A stretch of 64,000 nt of DNA from Streptomyces sp. NBC_01591 (GTDB lineage: Bacteria > Actinomycetota > Actinomycetes > Streptomycetales > Streptomycetaceae): the NCBI RefSeq assembly GCF_035918155.1, contig NZ_CP109327.1, positions 2,666,001-2,730,000 on the forward strand, read 5' to 3'. Positions within the stretch are counted from its first letter, which is position 1; each line of letters begins with the position of its first letter. A model generated the notes under the pieces. The model had not been told where the DNA came from. It worked only from the letters and a program-made list of their open reading frames with translations, and made no database searches. This document shows, in pieces, positions 33,959 to 43,297 of the stretch. The translations under genes were made by a program, and so were the position numbers.

Positions 33959-35464
33959 ATGTCCCGCCCCCGCGCCAGCGCCTCCCCTCTCTACGTGCCC
34001 CACAAGGCGTCGCGTGCCGAACAGAGGGCCGCCCGAGCCGGTTTCGCCGAGGCCCGCCGTCAGGCCCGGCTCGCCGAAACGCACCCAAAGCACCACGCCG
34101 AGAAGACCCGCGACCCGGAACTCCAGCCGACCTACCCGGTGGCCGGTCGTCCCGGCCCGGCCTCGGCCCGCGGCGGCAAGCTCAACCTGCCCGCCCACCG
34201 GATGACCACCGCCACGGCCAGCGGGGCCTACCCGTTCGTGGCCGAGGGCGGCCTGGGGGCCGAGGGCGTCTTCATCGGCCGTGACGTCCACGCCGAAGCC
34301 GCTTTCTGTTTCGATCCTTTCTCTCTGTACAACAGCGGCCGGATCGAGGGCTTCACGAACCCGAACGTGGTCCTCGCCGGGATCATCGGCATGGGCAAGT
34401 CGGCGCTGGCGAAGTCCATCGCGACCCGGTCGATCGCCCACGGCTACCGCATCTACATTCCCTGCGACCCGAAGGGCGAGTGGACCGGCGTCGCGCAGGC
34501 CCTCGGCGGCTACAGCATCGCGCTCGGCCCCGGCCTCCCGGGCCGGTTGAACCCGCTGGACGCCCCGGCCCGGCCCGCCTCGGTCAGCGAGGACGACTGG
34601 GCGACCGAGGTACGGAAGCGACGCCTTCTGCTGCTGGCTGGCCTGGCGCGCACCGTACTGAAGCGCGATCTGCTGCCGATGGAGCACACCGCCCTGGACC
34701 TCGCCCTCGACCTGGTCGTCGCCGAGGCCGCCGCCCGGGACACGGTGCCGCTACTCGGCGAGATCGCGCACGCCCTCGGCTCTCCCAAACGCCTCGACCA
34801 GGCCCTCGGCCACCAGAGCGGGCAGCTGGGCTCCGCTGCCCAGGACCTCGCGCACGCCCTGCGCCGTTTGGTCCACGGCGACCTCAGCGGCATGTTCGAC
34901 GCTCCCTCGACGGTGGCGTTCGACCCGACCGCGCCGATGCTGTCCATCGACCTCTCCCGCCTCGGCGGCGCCGGAGACGACACCGCGCTGGTCCTTGCCA
35001 TGACCTGCGCGAGCGCGTGGATGGAGTCCGCCCTCGCCGACCCCGACGGCGGACGGCGCTGGGTGATCTACGACGAGGCGTGGCGCCTGATGAGGCACGT
35101 CGGTCTGCTGGAGCGAATGCAGAGCCAGTGGAAGCTGAGCCGTGGGCTCGGCATCGCGAACTTGATGGTGATCCACCGGCTGTCGGACCTGCTCTCGGCG
35201 GGCGATGCCGGCTCGCGCGGCCGGGTGCTGGCCGAAGGCCTCCTGGCCGACTGCTCCACCCGCATCATCTACCGCCAGGAACCCGACCAGCTCGCCGCCG
35301 CCGCGTCGTTGCTCGGCCTGACCGGCGTCGAGACCCAGGCGGTGTCCGCCCTGACCAAGGGCCGGGGCCTGTGGAAGGTCGCGGGCCGCTCCTTCATCAC
35401 GCAGCACATCCTGCACCCGGCGGAACGCGAGCTGTTCGACACCGACGCCCGCATGGCGACATAA
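33959..35464 (+). CDS. VirB4-like conjugation ATPase
   Basis: A 501-residue ATPase that powers the T4SS. Walker A is GIIGMGKSALAKS with Lys147 and Walker B is RWVIYDEAWRLM with Asp372/Glu373. The motif MVIHRLSDL and TRIIYRQEPDQL follow, as in TraC/VirB4 proteins. The N-terminus is basic and lacks TM helices. ATG at 33959 follows CTGGAG. It is complete though shorter than Gram-negative VirB4 (about 800), which is common in Gram-positive systems. Confidence 0.88.
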   Translation: MSRPRASASPLYVPHKASRAEQRAARAGFAEARRQARLAETHPKHHAEKTRDPELQPTYPVAGRPGPASARGGKLNLPAHRMTTATASGAYPFVAEGGLGAEGVFIGRDVHAEAAFCFDPFSLYNSGRIEGFTNPNVVLAGIIGMGKSALAKSIATRSIAHGYRIYIPCDPKGEWTGVAQALGGYSIALGPGLPGRLNPLDAPARPASVSEDDWATEVRKRRLLLLAGLARTVLKRDLLPMEHTALDLALDLVVAEAAARDTVPLLGEIAHALGSPKRLDQALGHQSGQLGSAAQDLAHALRRLVHGDLSGMFDAPSTVAFDPTAPMLSIDLSRLGGAGDDTALVLAMTCASAWMESALADPDGGRRWVIYDEAWRLMRHVGLLERMQSQWKLSRGLGIANLMVIHRLSDLLSAGDAGSRGRVLAEGLLADCSTRIIYRQEPDQLAAAASLLGLTGVETQAVSALTKGRGLWKVAGRSFITQHILHPAERELFDTDARMAT

Positions 35465-35498
35465 CCCCCAACGACCGGCGCAGGAACAAGGATCGATC

Positions 35499-36179
35499 AT
35501 GTCTACATCTCCCAAGAGCCCGCTCACGACGGCCACCGATCCCCTGGCGTGGCGGCGGCACCTCCCGGCCCTGGCCTCGGCCGCCGCCGGCATCAGGCGG
35601 GCGTCCGACGCCTGGGACGCCATCTCGGACTCCTTCTGCGATCCGGACGGCTGGCCCATCGACGAGAAGGGCTACGCAGACGGCAAGGTGAAACGCGACG
35701 CCGAGGCGTGGAAGCACACCGAGGTATTCCTTGACCACGGCCCCGAGGTGCTGGTCGGCGTCCGCGCCGCCGCCGACGGTACCGACTACGTCGAGGGGCC
35801 GGTCAGCGACGACCTTCGCCGTCTGCGCGGGATCGACACCACGCTGGAACGAGCAGGCCAGATCCGCCACGAATGGGACCACATCTTGGCGCTCATGGAC
35901 GCCTCGCAACCGGGCTCGCGAGAGCTCTACCAGGAGAGCGCGGAGGAGCAGCGCAACTCCGAGGGCTGGCACTACGCAGACGAGCTGTCCTACCAGGGCC
36001 CTGCGCTCGTCCGGGCCGCCGAGTACCTGGCCGACCGGACGGACCTCGAACGGCCCGCGCACACCGACCGGGCACGAGTAGCCCTCGCCCGGTCCGCTCC
36101 CAGCGCCCGCGCCTCCCTGCCCGCTTCGCCTCCTGTCGCCCCGGCGCCAAATCCGCAGGCCCCCGGCCGTGCCCGCTGA
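35499..36179 (+). CDS. ICE accessory protein with Arg-ending tail, 226 aa
   Basis: No recognised family. The body (to about 185) is acidic and Trp/Asp-rich (DSFCDPDGWPIDEKGYADGK; AEEWQ-like repeats). The last 40 residues are Ala/Pro/Ser-rich, start with ARVALARSAPS and end GRAR. This tail type recurs in many ICE proteins. AAGGA precedes the ATG at 35499. Confidence 0.7.
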   Translation: MSTSPKSPLTTATDPLAWRRHLPALASAAAGIRRASDAWDAISDSFCDPDGWPIDEKGYADGKVKRDAEAWKHTEVFLDHGPEVLVGVRAAADGTDYVEGPVSDDLRRLRGIDTTLERAGQIRHEWDHILALMDASQPGSRELYQESAEEQRNSEGWHYADELSYQGPALVRAAEYLADRTDLERPAHTDRARVALARSAPSARASLPASPPVAPAPNPQAPGRAR

Positions 36180-36180
36180 C

Positions 36181-36240
36181 GCTCCTAGCACCGAGTTACG
36201 GCAGCGCCAAACCGGCCGTTCTCCGGACCCTCGTGGCCCA
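36181..36240 (+). repeat. 60-nt intergenic element, copy A
   Basis: One of three related elements (others at 38357 and 44544). Shared core: GCCAAACC, then TTCTCCGGA near the end, and a GCTC-TA start. Copy A fills the gap between two accessory genes. Confidence 0.6.
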
Positions 36241-36312
36241 CCGCACCTCTTCCAGCGCCACGCTCCTGCGGCTCATGCCGTGGGCGCGTGGCGTCCGGCA
36301 ACGGAGAAACCC

Positions 36313-36921
36313 ATGCACCCCGACAACGTCCTCACCACCTTCGCGCGGATCAGTGCGCCGTCTTCCCGGCCTGCGGCTTCCGAACAGGCCCACCGGTACG
36401 CCGCCCTCATCACTGCCCTCCGGCAGCGCGGCCTGGAGTGCACCGTCGAGTACGGCCTCAGCGACTACATCGTCCACGCCGAGCTACCGGACGGCAGCTC
36501 GCTGATCATCTCGCCGCCGCAGGAGCCGTCGTCCGAGCACCCCGAGTCGCCCGAGAGCTGGACGGTGACCCGTCACCGGTCCGCCGAGCCCGCGGTGTAC
36601 GAAGTGGTCTACGACTCCGAGCCCGACGGCCCCGATGCCCGGCACGGCGGCAGCGTCCCGGACCTGCTCACCGCCGTCGACGCGCACCTGGACCGGCTTG
36701 GCGTGCCGCCACGCCCGGAACAGGAACGATCCGTCGAGGAGCGCGCCGCCGACGCGGCGCCGCACCGCGCGGGCTTCGTCCCTGACCCGTCACGGGTGAG
36801 CGCCGCTCTCTCTCCTTCGCCGTCGGCCGGACAGCACGCGGTCCCGGCCGGCCCGCCGACGGCGTCGTCCGCGCACACCGCGCTGCCGCCCGCGCGCCCT
36901 TCGTCCGCCCTCGGGCGCTGA
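36313..36921 (+). CDS. ICE accessory protein with Arg-ending tail, 202 aa
   Basis: No recognised family. The N-terminal 120 residues form a compact alpha/beta unit (AALITALRQRGLECTVEYGLSDYIVHAELPDGSSLIISPP). The C-terminal 60 residues are disordered, with SRVSAALSPSP and an end in ALGR. ATG at 36313 has GGAG upstream; an earlier in-frame start would run through repeat copy A. Confidence 0.65.
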   Translation: MHPDNVLTTFARISAPSSRPAASEQAHRYAALITALRQRGLECTVEYGLSDYIVHAELPDGSSLIISPPQEPSSEHPESPESWTVTRHRSAEPAVYEVVYDSEPDGPDARHGGSVPDLLTAVDAHLDRLGVPPRPEQERSVEERAADAAPHRAGFVPDPSRVSAALSPSPSAGQHAVPAGPPTASSAHTALPPARPSSALGR

Positions 36922-37017
36922 CCCCCGCCGTCTTGGAGTTCTTCGTGTACCGCATCGGCAGAAGCGATCCGTCCCGCGACTACCACTGCGACCGAGCCCA
37001 CCCCGGATGGATCCGCC

Positions 37018-37782
37018 ATGCCCAGCCACTACGACGTACTGCCCGATCTCGCCTTCGGCCACCACCCCGTCCACGGCATCGTTGCCGCGAACCCGAAGAA
37101 CCTCGCCGCGAGCGCGTGGATGCTGAAGCGGTTCGACTTCCACCCCGTTCCCGGCCAGCCGACGCTGTACTCGCTGGCCGACCAGGAACGTGACGGGCAG
37201 GGCCGTACGGCCCGAGCCGTCGAACTGCTGCGCAAGTCCGGCTACCGGGTGGACGTCGACGCCGCGCTCGATCCCTCGCCGGTCCGCGATGCGGCGCCCG
37301 TCCGCGACCGGGTTCCGCTCGGCGAGCCCGATGTCGCGTTCGCCGAGCATCCACGCCTCGGCATCGTCGCGGCCGTCGACAACCGCGTCTCCGGGCTCAC
37401 CGCACTCGCGCTGGCGGAGCACGGCTGGCGGCACAACCCGGGCCTGGACATCTACACGTTGCCCGCCACCACGGGGCGGGACGCGGCGCTGGGGAAGGTC
37501 GCCGACGCCACGCTGACGCTGCACCAATCCGGTGTCCAGGTCGCGGTGCAGCCCCGCCTCGCTCAGGACGTAGCAGTACGCCCGCGCCCTGCTCCCCTAC
37601 CGGCCGCGTCCCGTGAACGCGGCCAGGGCGCCCCGCGTGCGTCTCCGATCAGCGCCGCCGCGCTCGCTGCCAGCCCCGCCCGCGCCGGTTTCCCGGGCAA
37701 GGCGCCGGTCCCCGCGCCCGCCGACCCGGCTGCGGCGTCCCGTCCGGTCGACCCGCGCATCGCGTTCTCCCGCACTCGCTGA
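37018..37782 (+). CDS. Accessory protein with internal domain duplication, 254 aa
   Basis: Two tandem copies of one domain: residues 8-80 (DLAFGHHPVHGIVAA ... LYSLADQERDGQGRTARAVELLRKSGYRVDVD) and 103-180 (DVAFAEHPRLGIVAAVD ... IYTLPATTGRDAALGKVADATLTLHQSGVQVAV). The tail after 190 is Ala/Pro-rich with ISAAALAASPARAG and ends FSRTR. Function is unknown. GGATGGATCC lies before the ATG. Confidence 0.7.
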   Translation: MPSHYDVLPDLAFGHHPVHGIVAANPKNLAASAWMLKRFDFHPVPGQPTLYSLADQERDGQGRTARAVELLRKSGYRVDVDAALDPSPVRDAAPVRDRVPLGEPDVAFAEHPRLGIVAAVDNRVSGLTALALAEHGWRHNPGLDIYTLPATTGRDAALGKVADATLTLHQSGVQVAVQPRLAQDVAVRPRPAPLPAASRERGQGAPRASPISAAALAASPARAGFPGKAPVPAPADPAAASRPVDPRIAFSRTR

Positions 37783-37808
37783 TCCAACTTCCTTAAGGAG
37801 ATTGCCTC

Positions 37809-38306
37809 ATGGCCGTGAAGACCATCTGGTCGATCAACCACACCTGCGGTCACCAGGCCGACCGTGATCTGTCCGACCGGGCGGCCGACCGCCGGGCGGG
37901 CTTCGCCGAGTGGCTCGCCAAGCAGGAGTGCACCGACTGCTGGCGTGCCTCCAAGGATGGTGACGAGCAGGACAAGGCCGCCTGGCTCAAGGCCAAGCGC
38001 GCCGAGGAGCAGGCCGAGTCCGAAGCCTGGTCCGAGCAGTACCGGATGCCCCCTCTGGAGGGGACTGAGCGGGCCGTCGCCTGGGGTGTGCGCTGTCGCC
38101 ACCAGGTCCTGGCCGCCGCCCACACCGCTCTGGTCCTCGAAGGCGCAACCAGCGCGACCGAGTGGGAGGGGATCGAGGACACCGCTCGTACCGTCACCCG
38201 TGCCGGGTGGTGGATCGACCAGCGCTCCTCCGAGCCGGACGACCTCGCCGAGCTGCTCCAGGCCGCCACCGAGGCCGACCGGCCGACCGAGAACCCCTAC
38301 TTCTGA
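37809..38306 (+). CDS. ICE accessory protein with possible zinc finger, 165 aa
   Basis: Unrecognised. The N-terminus has HTCGHQ (residues 11-16) and CTDCW (41-45), a plausible zinc site, followed by a charged helix rich in Glu, Lys and Ala. It lacks the Arg-ending tail. AAGGAG lies eight bases before the ATG. A terminator follows. Confidence 0.65.
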   Translation: MAVKTIWSINHTCGHQADRDLSDRAADRRAGFAEWLAKQECTDCWRASKDGDEQDKAAWLKAKRAEEQAESEAWSEQYRMPPLEGTERAVAWGVRCRHQVLAAAHTALVLEGATSATEWEGIEDTARTVTRAGWWIDQRSSEPDDLAELLQAATEADRPTENPYF

Positions 38307-38312
38307 CCGCCC

Positions 38313-38338
38313 GGGTGCCCCGCTGCGGCGGGGCACCC
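38313..38338 (+). terminator. Hairpin terminator, 11-bp stem
   Basis: GGGTGCCCCGC (38313-38323) pairs with GCGGGGCACCC (38328-38338), 4-nt loop, seven bases after the 165-residue gene. It would end or reduce the first part of the transfer transcript. Confidence 0.8.
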
Positions 38339-38356
38339 GTCTCCTTCCGCGCCGGG

Positions 38357-38417
38357 GCCTCTACCAGCGATCCCCGGCCGGGCCAAACCCCGAATCCGGC
38401 GGATTCTCTCCCTGCCA
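38357..38417 (+). repeat. 60-nt intergenic element, copy C
   Basis: Same element as at 36181 and 44544: GCCTCTACC start, GGGCCAAACCCC centre and GGATTCTCTCC end. It lies just after a terminator and 60 bp before the next start, as a promoter would. Confidence 0.6.
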
Positions 38418-38478
38418 GCCCGAGTACGGCGCCGCGCCGCCGAACTGGGAAATCTGCCCCCATACTCAGGAGGCCCAT

Positions 38479-39219
38479 GTGCCTGCCCCCTCGATCATCA
38501 TCACGTCCGAGTTCAGCGGCAGCGTCGTCGCCAAGGGCGCCACCGACGACCTGTCCGCCCAGCTCCTCAAGCACGCCGGCTTCAAGCAGATCGACGACTG
38601 GCACGGTCGGCGCCATCGCCTGCCCAGCACCATGCCGATCGTCGACCAGGTCGCCATCTCCACCCACGCGGCCGAGATGCTCCGCGCCGCCCGCTACGAC
38701 GTCACTCTGCCGCCCTCCCTGGACACGGCCCGAATGAGCCCCCCGGTGCCTGTCCTCGGGCCCCATCCCGCCGGAGCGGAACTCCTTCAGATCACCGACC
38801 GGATCAAGGCAGCCGAGGACGGGGCCGACCTTCAGCGGGCGGTCGACCACCTCCTTCACCCTAAACACGGCGCCCTGGAGCGCCTCCGAGAAGCACTGGA
38901 GGCTGCAGGCCAGCAGATCTACGACCTCGACGACGAGGCGTACAAACTCGCCGACCGGTTCGACTTCGCCGCAGAGTTCGTCAGCTCGGCACAGGCCGAA
39001 CTCATCAGCTCTGAAGCCGAGTTGCGCCGCGTCGGCACCGCCTCCGAGTCCCGCACCGAGGAACCAACGCGGTCCTCGGCGGTACCCAACCATCGGGGCG
39101 CCGCGCTGGCCACGTCGCCCGCAGCGGCCAAGGCCAAGGTCTCCTCGGCGCCCGGCTTCGAAACGGCGCCATCCAACGCGACCGTGCACCCGTCGCGTGT
39201 CTCGGGCCCCCGGCGGTGA
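38479..39219 (+). CDS. ICE accessory protein with Arg-ending tail, 246 aa
   Basis: Unrecognised. The first 80 residues look like a small DNA- or protein-binding fold (SEFSGSVVAKGATDDLSAQLLKHAGFKQ). Residues 95-175 are helical. The tail has HRGAALATSPAA and ends SGPRR. GTG at 38479 has AGGAGG five bases upstream; the ATG two bases earlier is in another frame. Confidence 0.7.
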   Translation: MPAPSIIITSEFSGSVVAKGATDDLSAQLLKHAGFKQIDDWHGRRHRLPSTMPIVDQVAISTHAAEMLRAARYDVTLPPSLDTARMSPPVPVLGPHPAGAELLQITDRIKAAEDGADLQRAVDHLLHPKHGALERLREALEAAGQQIYDLDDEAYKLADRFDFAAEFVSSAQAELISSEAELRRVGTASESRTEEPTRSSAVPNHRGAALATSPAAAKAKVSSAPGFETAPSNATVHPSRVSGPRR

Positions 39220-39276
39220 CCCAGGCCGTCTTCGCCCTTTTCCCGGCCGCCTGGGACAACCTCTGAGGAGGGCTGC

Positions 39277-39435
39277 GTGCCTGAGTACTACTCCAGCATC
39301 GGCGAGGCCGTCGGTGCCGCGATGCAGCACAACATCCGGCTCGCCCACCGCGGTGTGGCGCCCGGCTCCGACGAGCCGCTGCAGGTCCGGCACCTGCCCA
39401 GTGCTTCCGACGCCCGTACTCCGTCCTCGGGATGA
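39277..39435 (+). CDS. Small ORF, 52 aa, coupled to next gene
   Basis: GTG at 39277 with GAGGAGG upstream opens a frame MPEYYSSIGEAVGAAMQHNIR... that ends at TGA 39433-39435, overlapping the ATG at 39432. The ribosome site and ATGA overlap support a real gene. No family is recognised. Confidence 0.6.
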   Translation: MPEYYSSIGEAVGAAMQHNIRLAHRGVAPGSDEPLQVRHLPSASDARTPSSG

Positions 39436-39971
39436 TCGCCTGTCTCGCCGAGGACGCATCGCCCGCCGAAGTCGCGGAAATTCTGGAGGGGGTCAACGGT
39501 GCGCTGGTCGGCGCGCTGCCTCAGCTGACCGAACTCGTCGCCGCTGCGGCTGACTGGACCCGTGTCCGCCTGTCATTCGACGACCCGCACCACAACCCCG
39601 CCTTCGAGACCTGGACACGGCTGGCCGCCGCCCTCGGGATGCTTCAGGACGTCCGGGAACAGTTGGAGGTCGCCGAGGACGGGTTCGCCGCATGTCCTGC
39701 CGAACGGACCGATCCCCGGTTGCACGAGATGGTCAACGTTCTGCGGACCCGGGAACTGCTCGACGACGTCCTCGGCGCGGGCCCGGTCGCCGCAGCGCCT
39801 TCCGCCCCAGATCCGGGCTTCGTCGGCGAGGTCGTCGATCCCGAAAGCCGGCGTCTGGCCGCCGCCCGCCAGGTCTCGCCGGTCACGACCACCGCCGGCA
39901 TTGCCACCAGCACCGCATCGCCCGCCGCGCCGTCACCTCCTGCCGCCCGCCCCGTCACCCGCCTCCGCTGA
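39432..39971 (+). CDS. ICE accessory protein with Arg-ending tail, 179 aa
   Basis: A helical protein (IACLAEDASPAEVAEILEGVNGAL..., FETWTRLAAALGMLQDVREQL) whose last 40 residues are Ser/Thr/Ala/Pro-rich and end ARPVTRLR. ATGA overlap with the 52-residue ORF couples them. Function is unknown. Confidence 0.7.
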   Translation: MIACLAEDASPAEVAEILEGVNGALVGALPQLTELVAAAADWTRVRLSFDDPHHNPAFETWTRLAAALGMLQDVREQLEVAEDGFAACPAERTDPRLHEMVNVLRTRELLDDVLGAGPVAAAPSAPDPGFVGEVVDPESRRLAAARQVSPVTTTAGIATSTASPAAPSPPAARPVTRLR

Positions 39972-40003
39972 ACCTTTCTCTTCGATCCTCAAGGAGTGAG
40001 CCC

Positions 40004-41852
40004 GTGAACTGCACGAGAGCCGAGCGTGCCCCGCCCCCCGCCCGCTCGCACCGCCAAGGAACCACCTTGCCCTCCCCGCGCACCAGCGCGCCCTCGACCA
40101 CCACCAGGTCGGACGCGCTCCTCTTCTTCCTGATCGGCGCCGTCGGAGCCGCCCTCGCCTTCGCCTCCCTCGCCTGGCTGACCGGCAACCTCACCAACTC
40201 CCTGGTCGGCAGCGGTCCGTGGACCCCGCTCCGCGCCGACGCCCTGCTGCACCCCGAGGTGCTGTGGCCGGCCCTGAGCAGCACCGCGCTGCTGGTCGGC
40301 ACCCGCATCATCCCCGGCCTGCTCACCCTGACCCTGCTCACCACCGGCCTGGTGTTGTGGATGCGCTGGCGCTCCGGTGCGAAGTCCGGCCTGGCCCGCA
40401 AAAGCGACGTGGCGTCGCTGCTGGACAAGGAGATCACCACCAAGGCGAAGAGCCTGCGGCCGTCCCTGAGCGGCCGGGAGGGTAAAAGAGGTCGCTCCCT
40501 CCGACCGCGGCATCCTGCTCGGCACCCTCGACCCCGGGCGTGCCGATGTCCGCGCGTCCTGGGAGGACGTGATCGTCGCGATCATGGCCCCACGTTCCGG
40601 CAAAACGTCCGGTCTGGCGATCCCCGCGATCCTCTCGGCGCCCGGCCCGGTCCTGCTGACCAGTAACAAGGCCGCGAACGACGCGTTCACCGCCACCGTG
40701 GACGCCCGCGCCGGCGTCGGCACGGTCTGGACCCTCGATCCCCAGCAGATCGCTCACCATCCGCGCGAGATGTGGTGGGACATCCTGGCCGACGCCCGCG
40801 ATCTGGCCGGCGCGAAGCGGCTCGCCGGGCACTTCGTGGCCGCGAGCGTGGACGAGTCCAGCGGCTCCGACTTCTGGTCGACCGCTGCGTCCAACACGCT
40901 CGGCGCCCTGTTCCTGGCCGCCGCCAGCCACCGGCGGCCAGTCACCGACGTCCTGGCCTGGCTCGCGATGCCGGCCGACCGGACCCCGGTGGACCTGCTC
41001 ACCGACGCGGGCCATCACGCGGTCGCCGCCCAGCTCCAGGGCACCGTCTCCGGCGCGACCGAGACCCGCGACGGCATCTACGAGACCGCGAGGCAGTACG
41101 CGAGTTGCCTGCTCGACCCGGACGTCGCCGCGTGGGTCACGCCGAACGAGGACCTCCCCGAGTTCAAGCCCTTCGCGTTCGCCACTTCCCGCGACACGCT
41201 GTACCTGCTCAGCAAGGACGGCGGCGGCAGCGCGAGCGCGATCATCGCGGCGGCGGCCGACGCCGTGATGCGCGCGGCCGTCGTCGTCGCGGAGCGCTCC
41301 GGCGGACGGCTCGACCCGCCCGCCCTGTGCGTCCTCGACGAGGCCGCCAACGTATGCAAAATCTCCGACCTCCCCGACCTGTACAGCCATTTGGGCAGCC
41401 GGGGCGTCATCCCGATGACGATCTTGCAGTCCTACCGGCAGGGGCAGCGGTGCTGGGGCGAGGCCGGGATGGACGCCCTGTGGTCCGCAGCCACCGTCAA
41501 GATCATCGGGTCGGGTATCGATGACGCCGACTTCGCCGACCGTCTCAGCAGGCAGGTCGGTGACCACGACGTCCAGACCACCTCGGTGTCGACCAGCGAA
41601 GGCGGCAAGTCCACCTCGGTGAGCATGCGCACCGAGCGGATCCTGCCGCCCGACGCGATCCGTGCTCTGCCCAAGGGCAAGGCGCTGCTGCTGGCCACCG
41701 GCATCCGGGTCGCCATGCTCAACCTGAAGCCCTGGTACAAGGAGCCCGCTGCCAAGGTCGTCGGGCCCGCCTCCGCCCGTGCCACGAAGGCCATCACCGA
41801 GCGGGCCCTCGCGAAGAACATCGGCCACGACGACTTCGGGCTGTCGGCATGA
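40004..41852 (+). pseudogene. VirD4/TraG-like coupling protein, frameshifted
   Basis: The T4SS coupling protein is split between two frames. The first part (GTG 40004, AAGGAG upstream) has two TM helices (LLFFLIGAVGAALAFASLAWL; LLTLTLLTTGLVLWM) and runs to about 40,480. The ATPase part (Walker A PRSGKTSG, Walker B LCVLDEAANV, SYRQGQRCWG) is in the +1 frame. The switch is at AAAA 40484-40487; removing one A would restore a 615-residue protein. It may be a true mutation, a sequencing error or a programmed shift. An alternative start for the ATPase part is 40569. Confidence 0.8.
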
Positions 41853-42079
41853 GTGCGCCCACGTCGCGTCCCCGGCCCCTGGCCCACGCGCCGGTCGTTC
41901 TGCGCGACGGCCAGTGGTGGCTGGTCGGCAGGGCCGGCTCGATTCCCGCTTCTGATTCCGCCTTCACTACCGTCCTGGACGACTTCGCCCAGGCTATGGC
42001 CGCTGCCGACCGGGCAGTCGCCTGCCTCGTCATCCGGCAGAGCGGGTCCTCCGCACCTGATCCGGGAGACCGTCGATGA
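41849..42079 (+). CDS. Small protein, 76 aa, coupled to coupling-protein gene
   Basis: ATGA overlaps with both the upstream and downstream genes. The protein has a short beta-rich start (VVLRDGQWWLVGRAGSIPASD) and a helix (VLDDFAQAMAAADRAVACLVI). Family unknown. Confidence 0.65.
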   Translation: MSAPTSRPRPLAHAPVVLRDGQWWLVGRAGSIPASDSAFTTVLDDFAQAMAAADRAVACLVIRQSGSSAPDPGDRR

Positions 42080-43248
42080 ACCCGCTGCTGCGCGCCGAGC
42101 AGGCGGTCCTCGGCGCGGTGCTGATCGACCCGGGCCAGCTCACACGCCTGGACTGGCTCGCGCCGGATCACTTCTACCGGCCCGTCCACCAGGCGCTGTT
42201 CGGCGCGCTCCGCACGCTCCGAGACGACGGCCACTCCGCGCTCTCGGACGACGGTCCGGTACCGCTGTCGTGGGTGAACAACGCGGTCGACGAGGCCGGC
42301 CTCCACGTCCGGGGGCTGACCACGTCGTACGCCCACACCCTGATCTCGGCCTGCCCTCGCTTCGAACACGCTCCGGTGTACGGCCGCATGGTCCTGGAGG
42401 GGGCGATCCACCGCACCATCGCCCAGCACGCGATCCGCCTTCACCAGGCGGCTCGGGCCGACGCCGTCCAGGGCGAGGTCGAGGGAGCGCTGCGCACAGC
42501 GGACGTCCTGACAGGAGTGCTCACCGATCTCGCGCGCCGCTGGGGAACCGATCCACGCCCGGTCGCGCCCACCACTGCACCCGCCGCCGTGACCACCGTC
42601 TCGCCGCCGGTCCAGTCCGACCAGGTCGCCGAGGACGAGCGGTTCCTCCTTGCCGTCCTCACCGAGCAGCCGAGGGCCATGGATGAAGTGGTGGACTGGC
42701 TGCGGCCGGTCGACTTCGCCGACCCGGCCCACGGGCAGGTCTACCGGTGCCTGGGCGCGCTGCATCATCGGGGCGAGCCCATCGACCGGATCACCCTGCT
42801 CTGGGAGGCCCAGCGGCGCGGTCTCCTGGCCGACGGCACCCTGTCGGGCGAGCAACTGATCGCCATCGGCGACGGCATGCTCCCCGGCAGCGCCGAATGG
42901 TTCGGGCACCGGGTGATGCGCTCCTCCCTCACCCGCACCGCAGCCGCCTCCGCACGCGCCGTCCGGGCCCTGGCCGAGGACGAGGCCCTGGGACCCGGCC
43001 GGCTGATCAACCACGCCCTGCACGCCCTCGGCCCGCTCGACGAGGTGCGTGCCCGCTGGGCGACCGCGAAGGGCAGTCCGGCTCCGAAGCCGACGGCCTC
43101 CGCTCCATCGGCGGGCGGACCGCCTCCGGCCCGGGTGCAGGCCGCTCGCGCCCGCAGCGCTCCTCGGCCGACTCCGTCGCCTCCGGTCCAGCCCAGTCCC
43201 GTGCCCGCAGCGGCCCCTTCCCGGCCGCCCTCGCGCGCCCGCCCCTGA
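42076..43248 (+). CDS. DnaB N-terminal-domain protein without helicase core, 390 aa
   Basis: Two copies of the DnaB helicase N-terminal domain: residues 1-60 (LLRAEQAVLGAVLIDPGQL...DHFYRPVHQALFGAL) and about 180-290 (EDERFLLAVLTEQPRAMDEVVDWLRPVDFADPAHGQVYRCL). No RecA-type ATPase follows; instead a Pro/Ala-rich tail with ARVQAARARSAP ends SRARP. It may bind host primase or helicase to aid ICE DNA processing. ATG overlaps the preceding stop. Confidence 0.78.
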   Translation: MNPLLRAEQAVLGAVLIDPGQLTRLDWLAPDHFYRPVHQALFGALRTLRDDGHSALSDDGPVPLSWVNNAVDEAGLHVRGLTTSYAHTLISACPRFEHAPVYGRMVLEGAIHRTIAQHAIRLHQAARADAVQGEVEGALRTADVLTGVLTDLARRWGTDPRPVAPTTAPAAVTTVSPPVQSDQVAEDERFLLAVLTEQPRAMDEVVDWLRPVDFADPAHGQVYRCLGALHHRGEPIDRITLLWEAQRRGLLADGTLSGEQLIAIGDGMLPGSAEWFGHRVMRSSLTRTAAASARAVRALAEDEALGPGRLINHALHALGPLDEVRARWATAKGSPAPKPTASAPSAGGPPPARVQAARARSAPRPTPSPPVQPSPVPAAAPSRPPSRARP

Positions 43249-43297
43249 CACCGTTTACCGCCCAGCCCATCTCCCCGTACCTTCCTTGGACTTCGCC

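Noticed and set aside
36933-37193. Frame with GTG 36945 and a TTGGAG site before the duplicated-domain gene
   Set aside because: The ribosome site is good, but most of the frame overlaps the well-supported gene at 37018 and becomes Arg/Pro-rich there.
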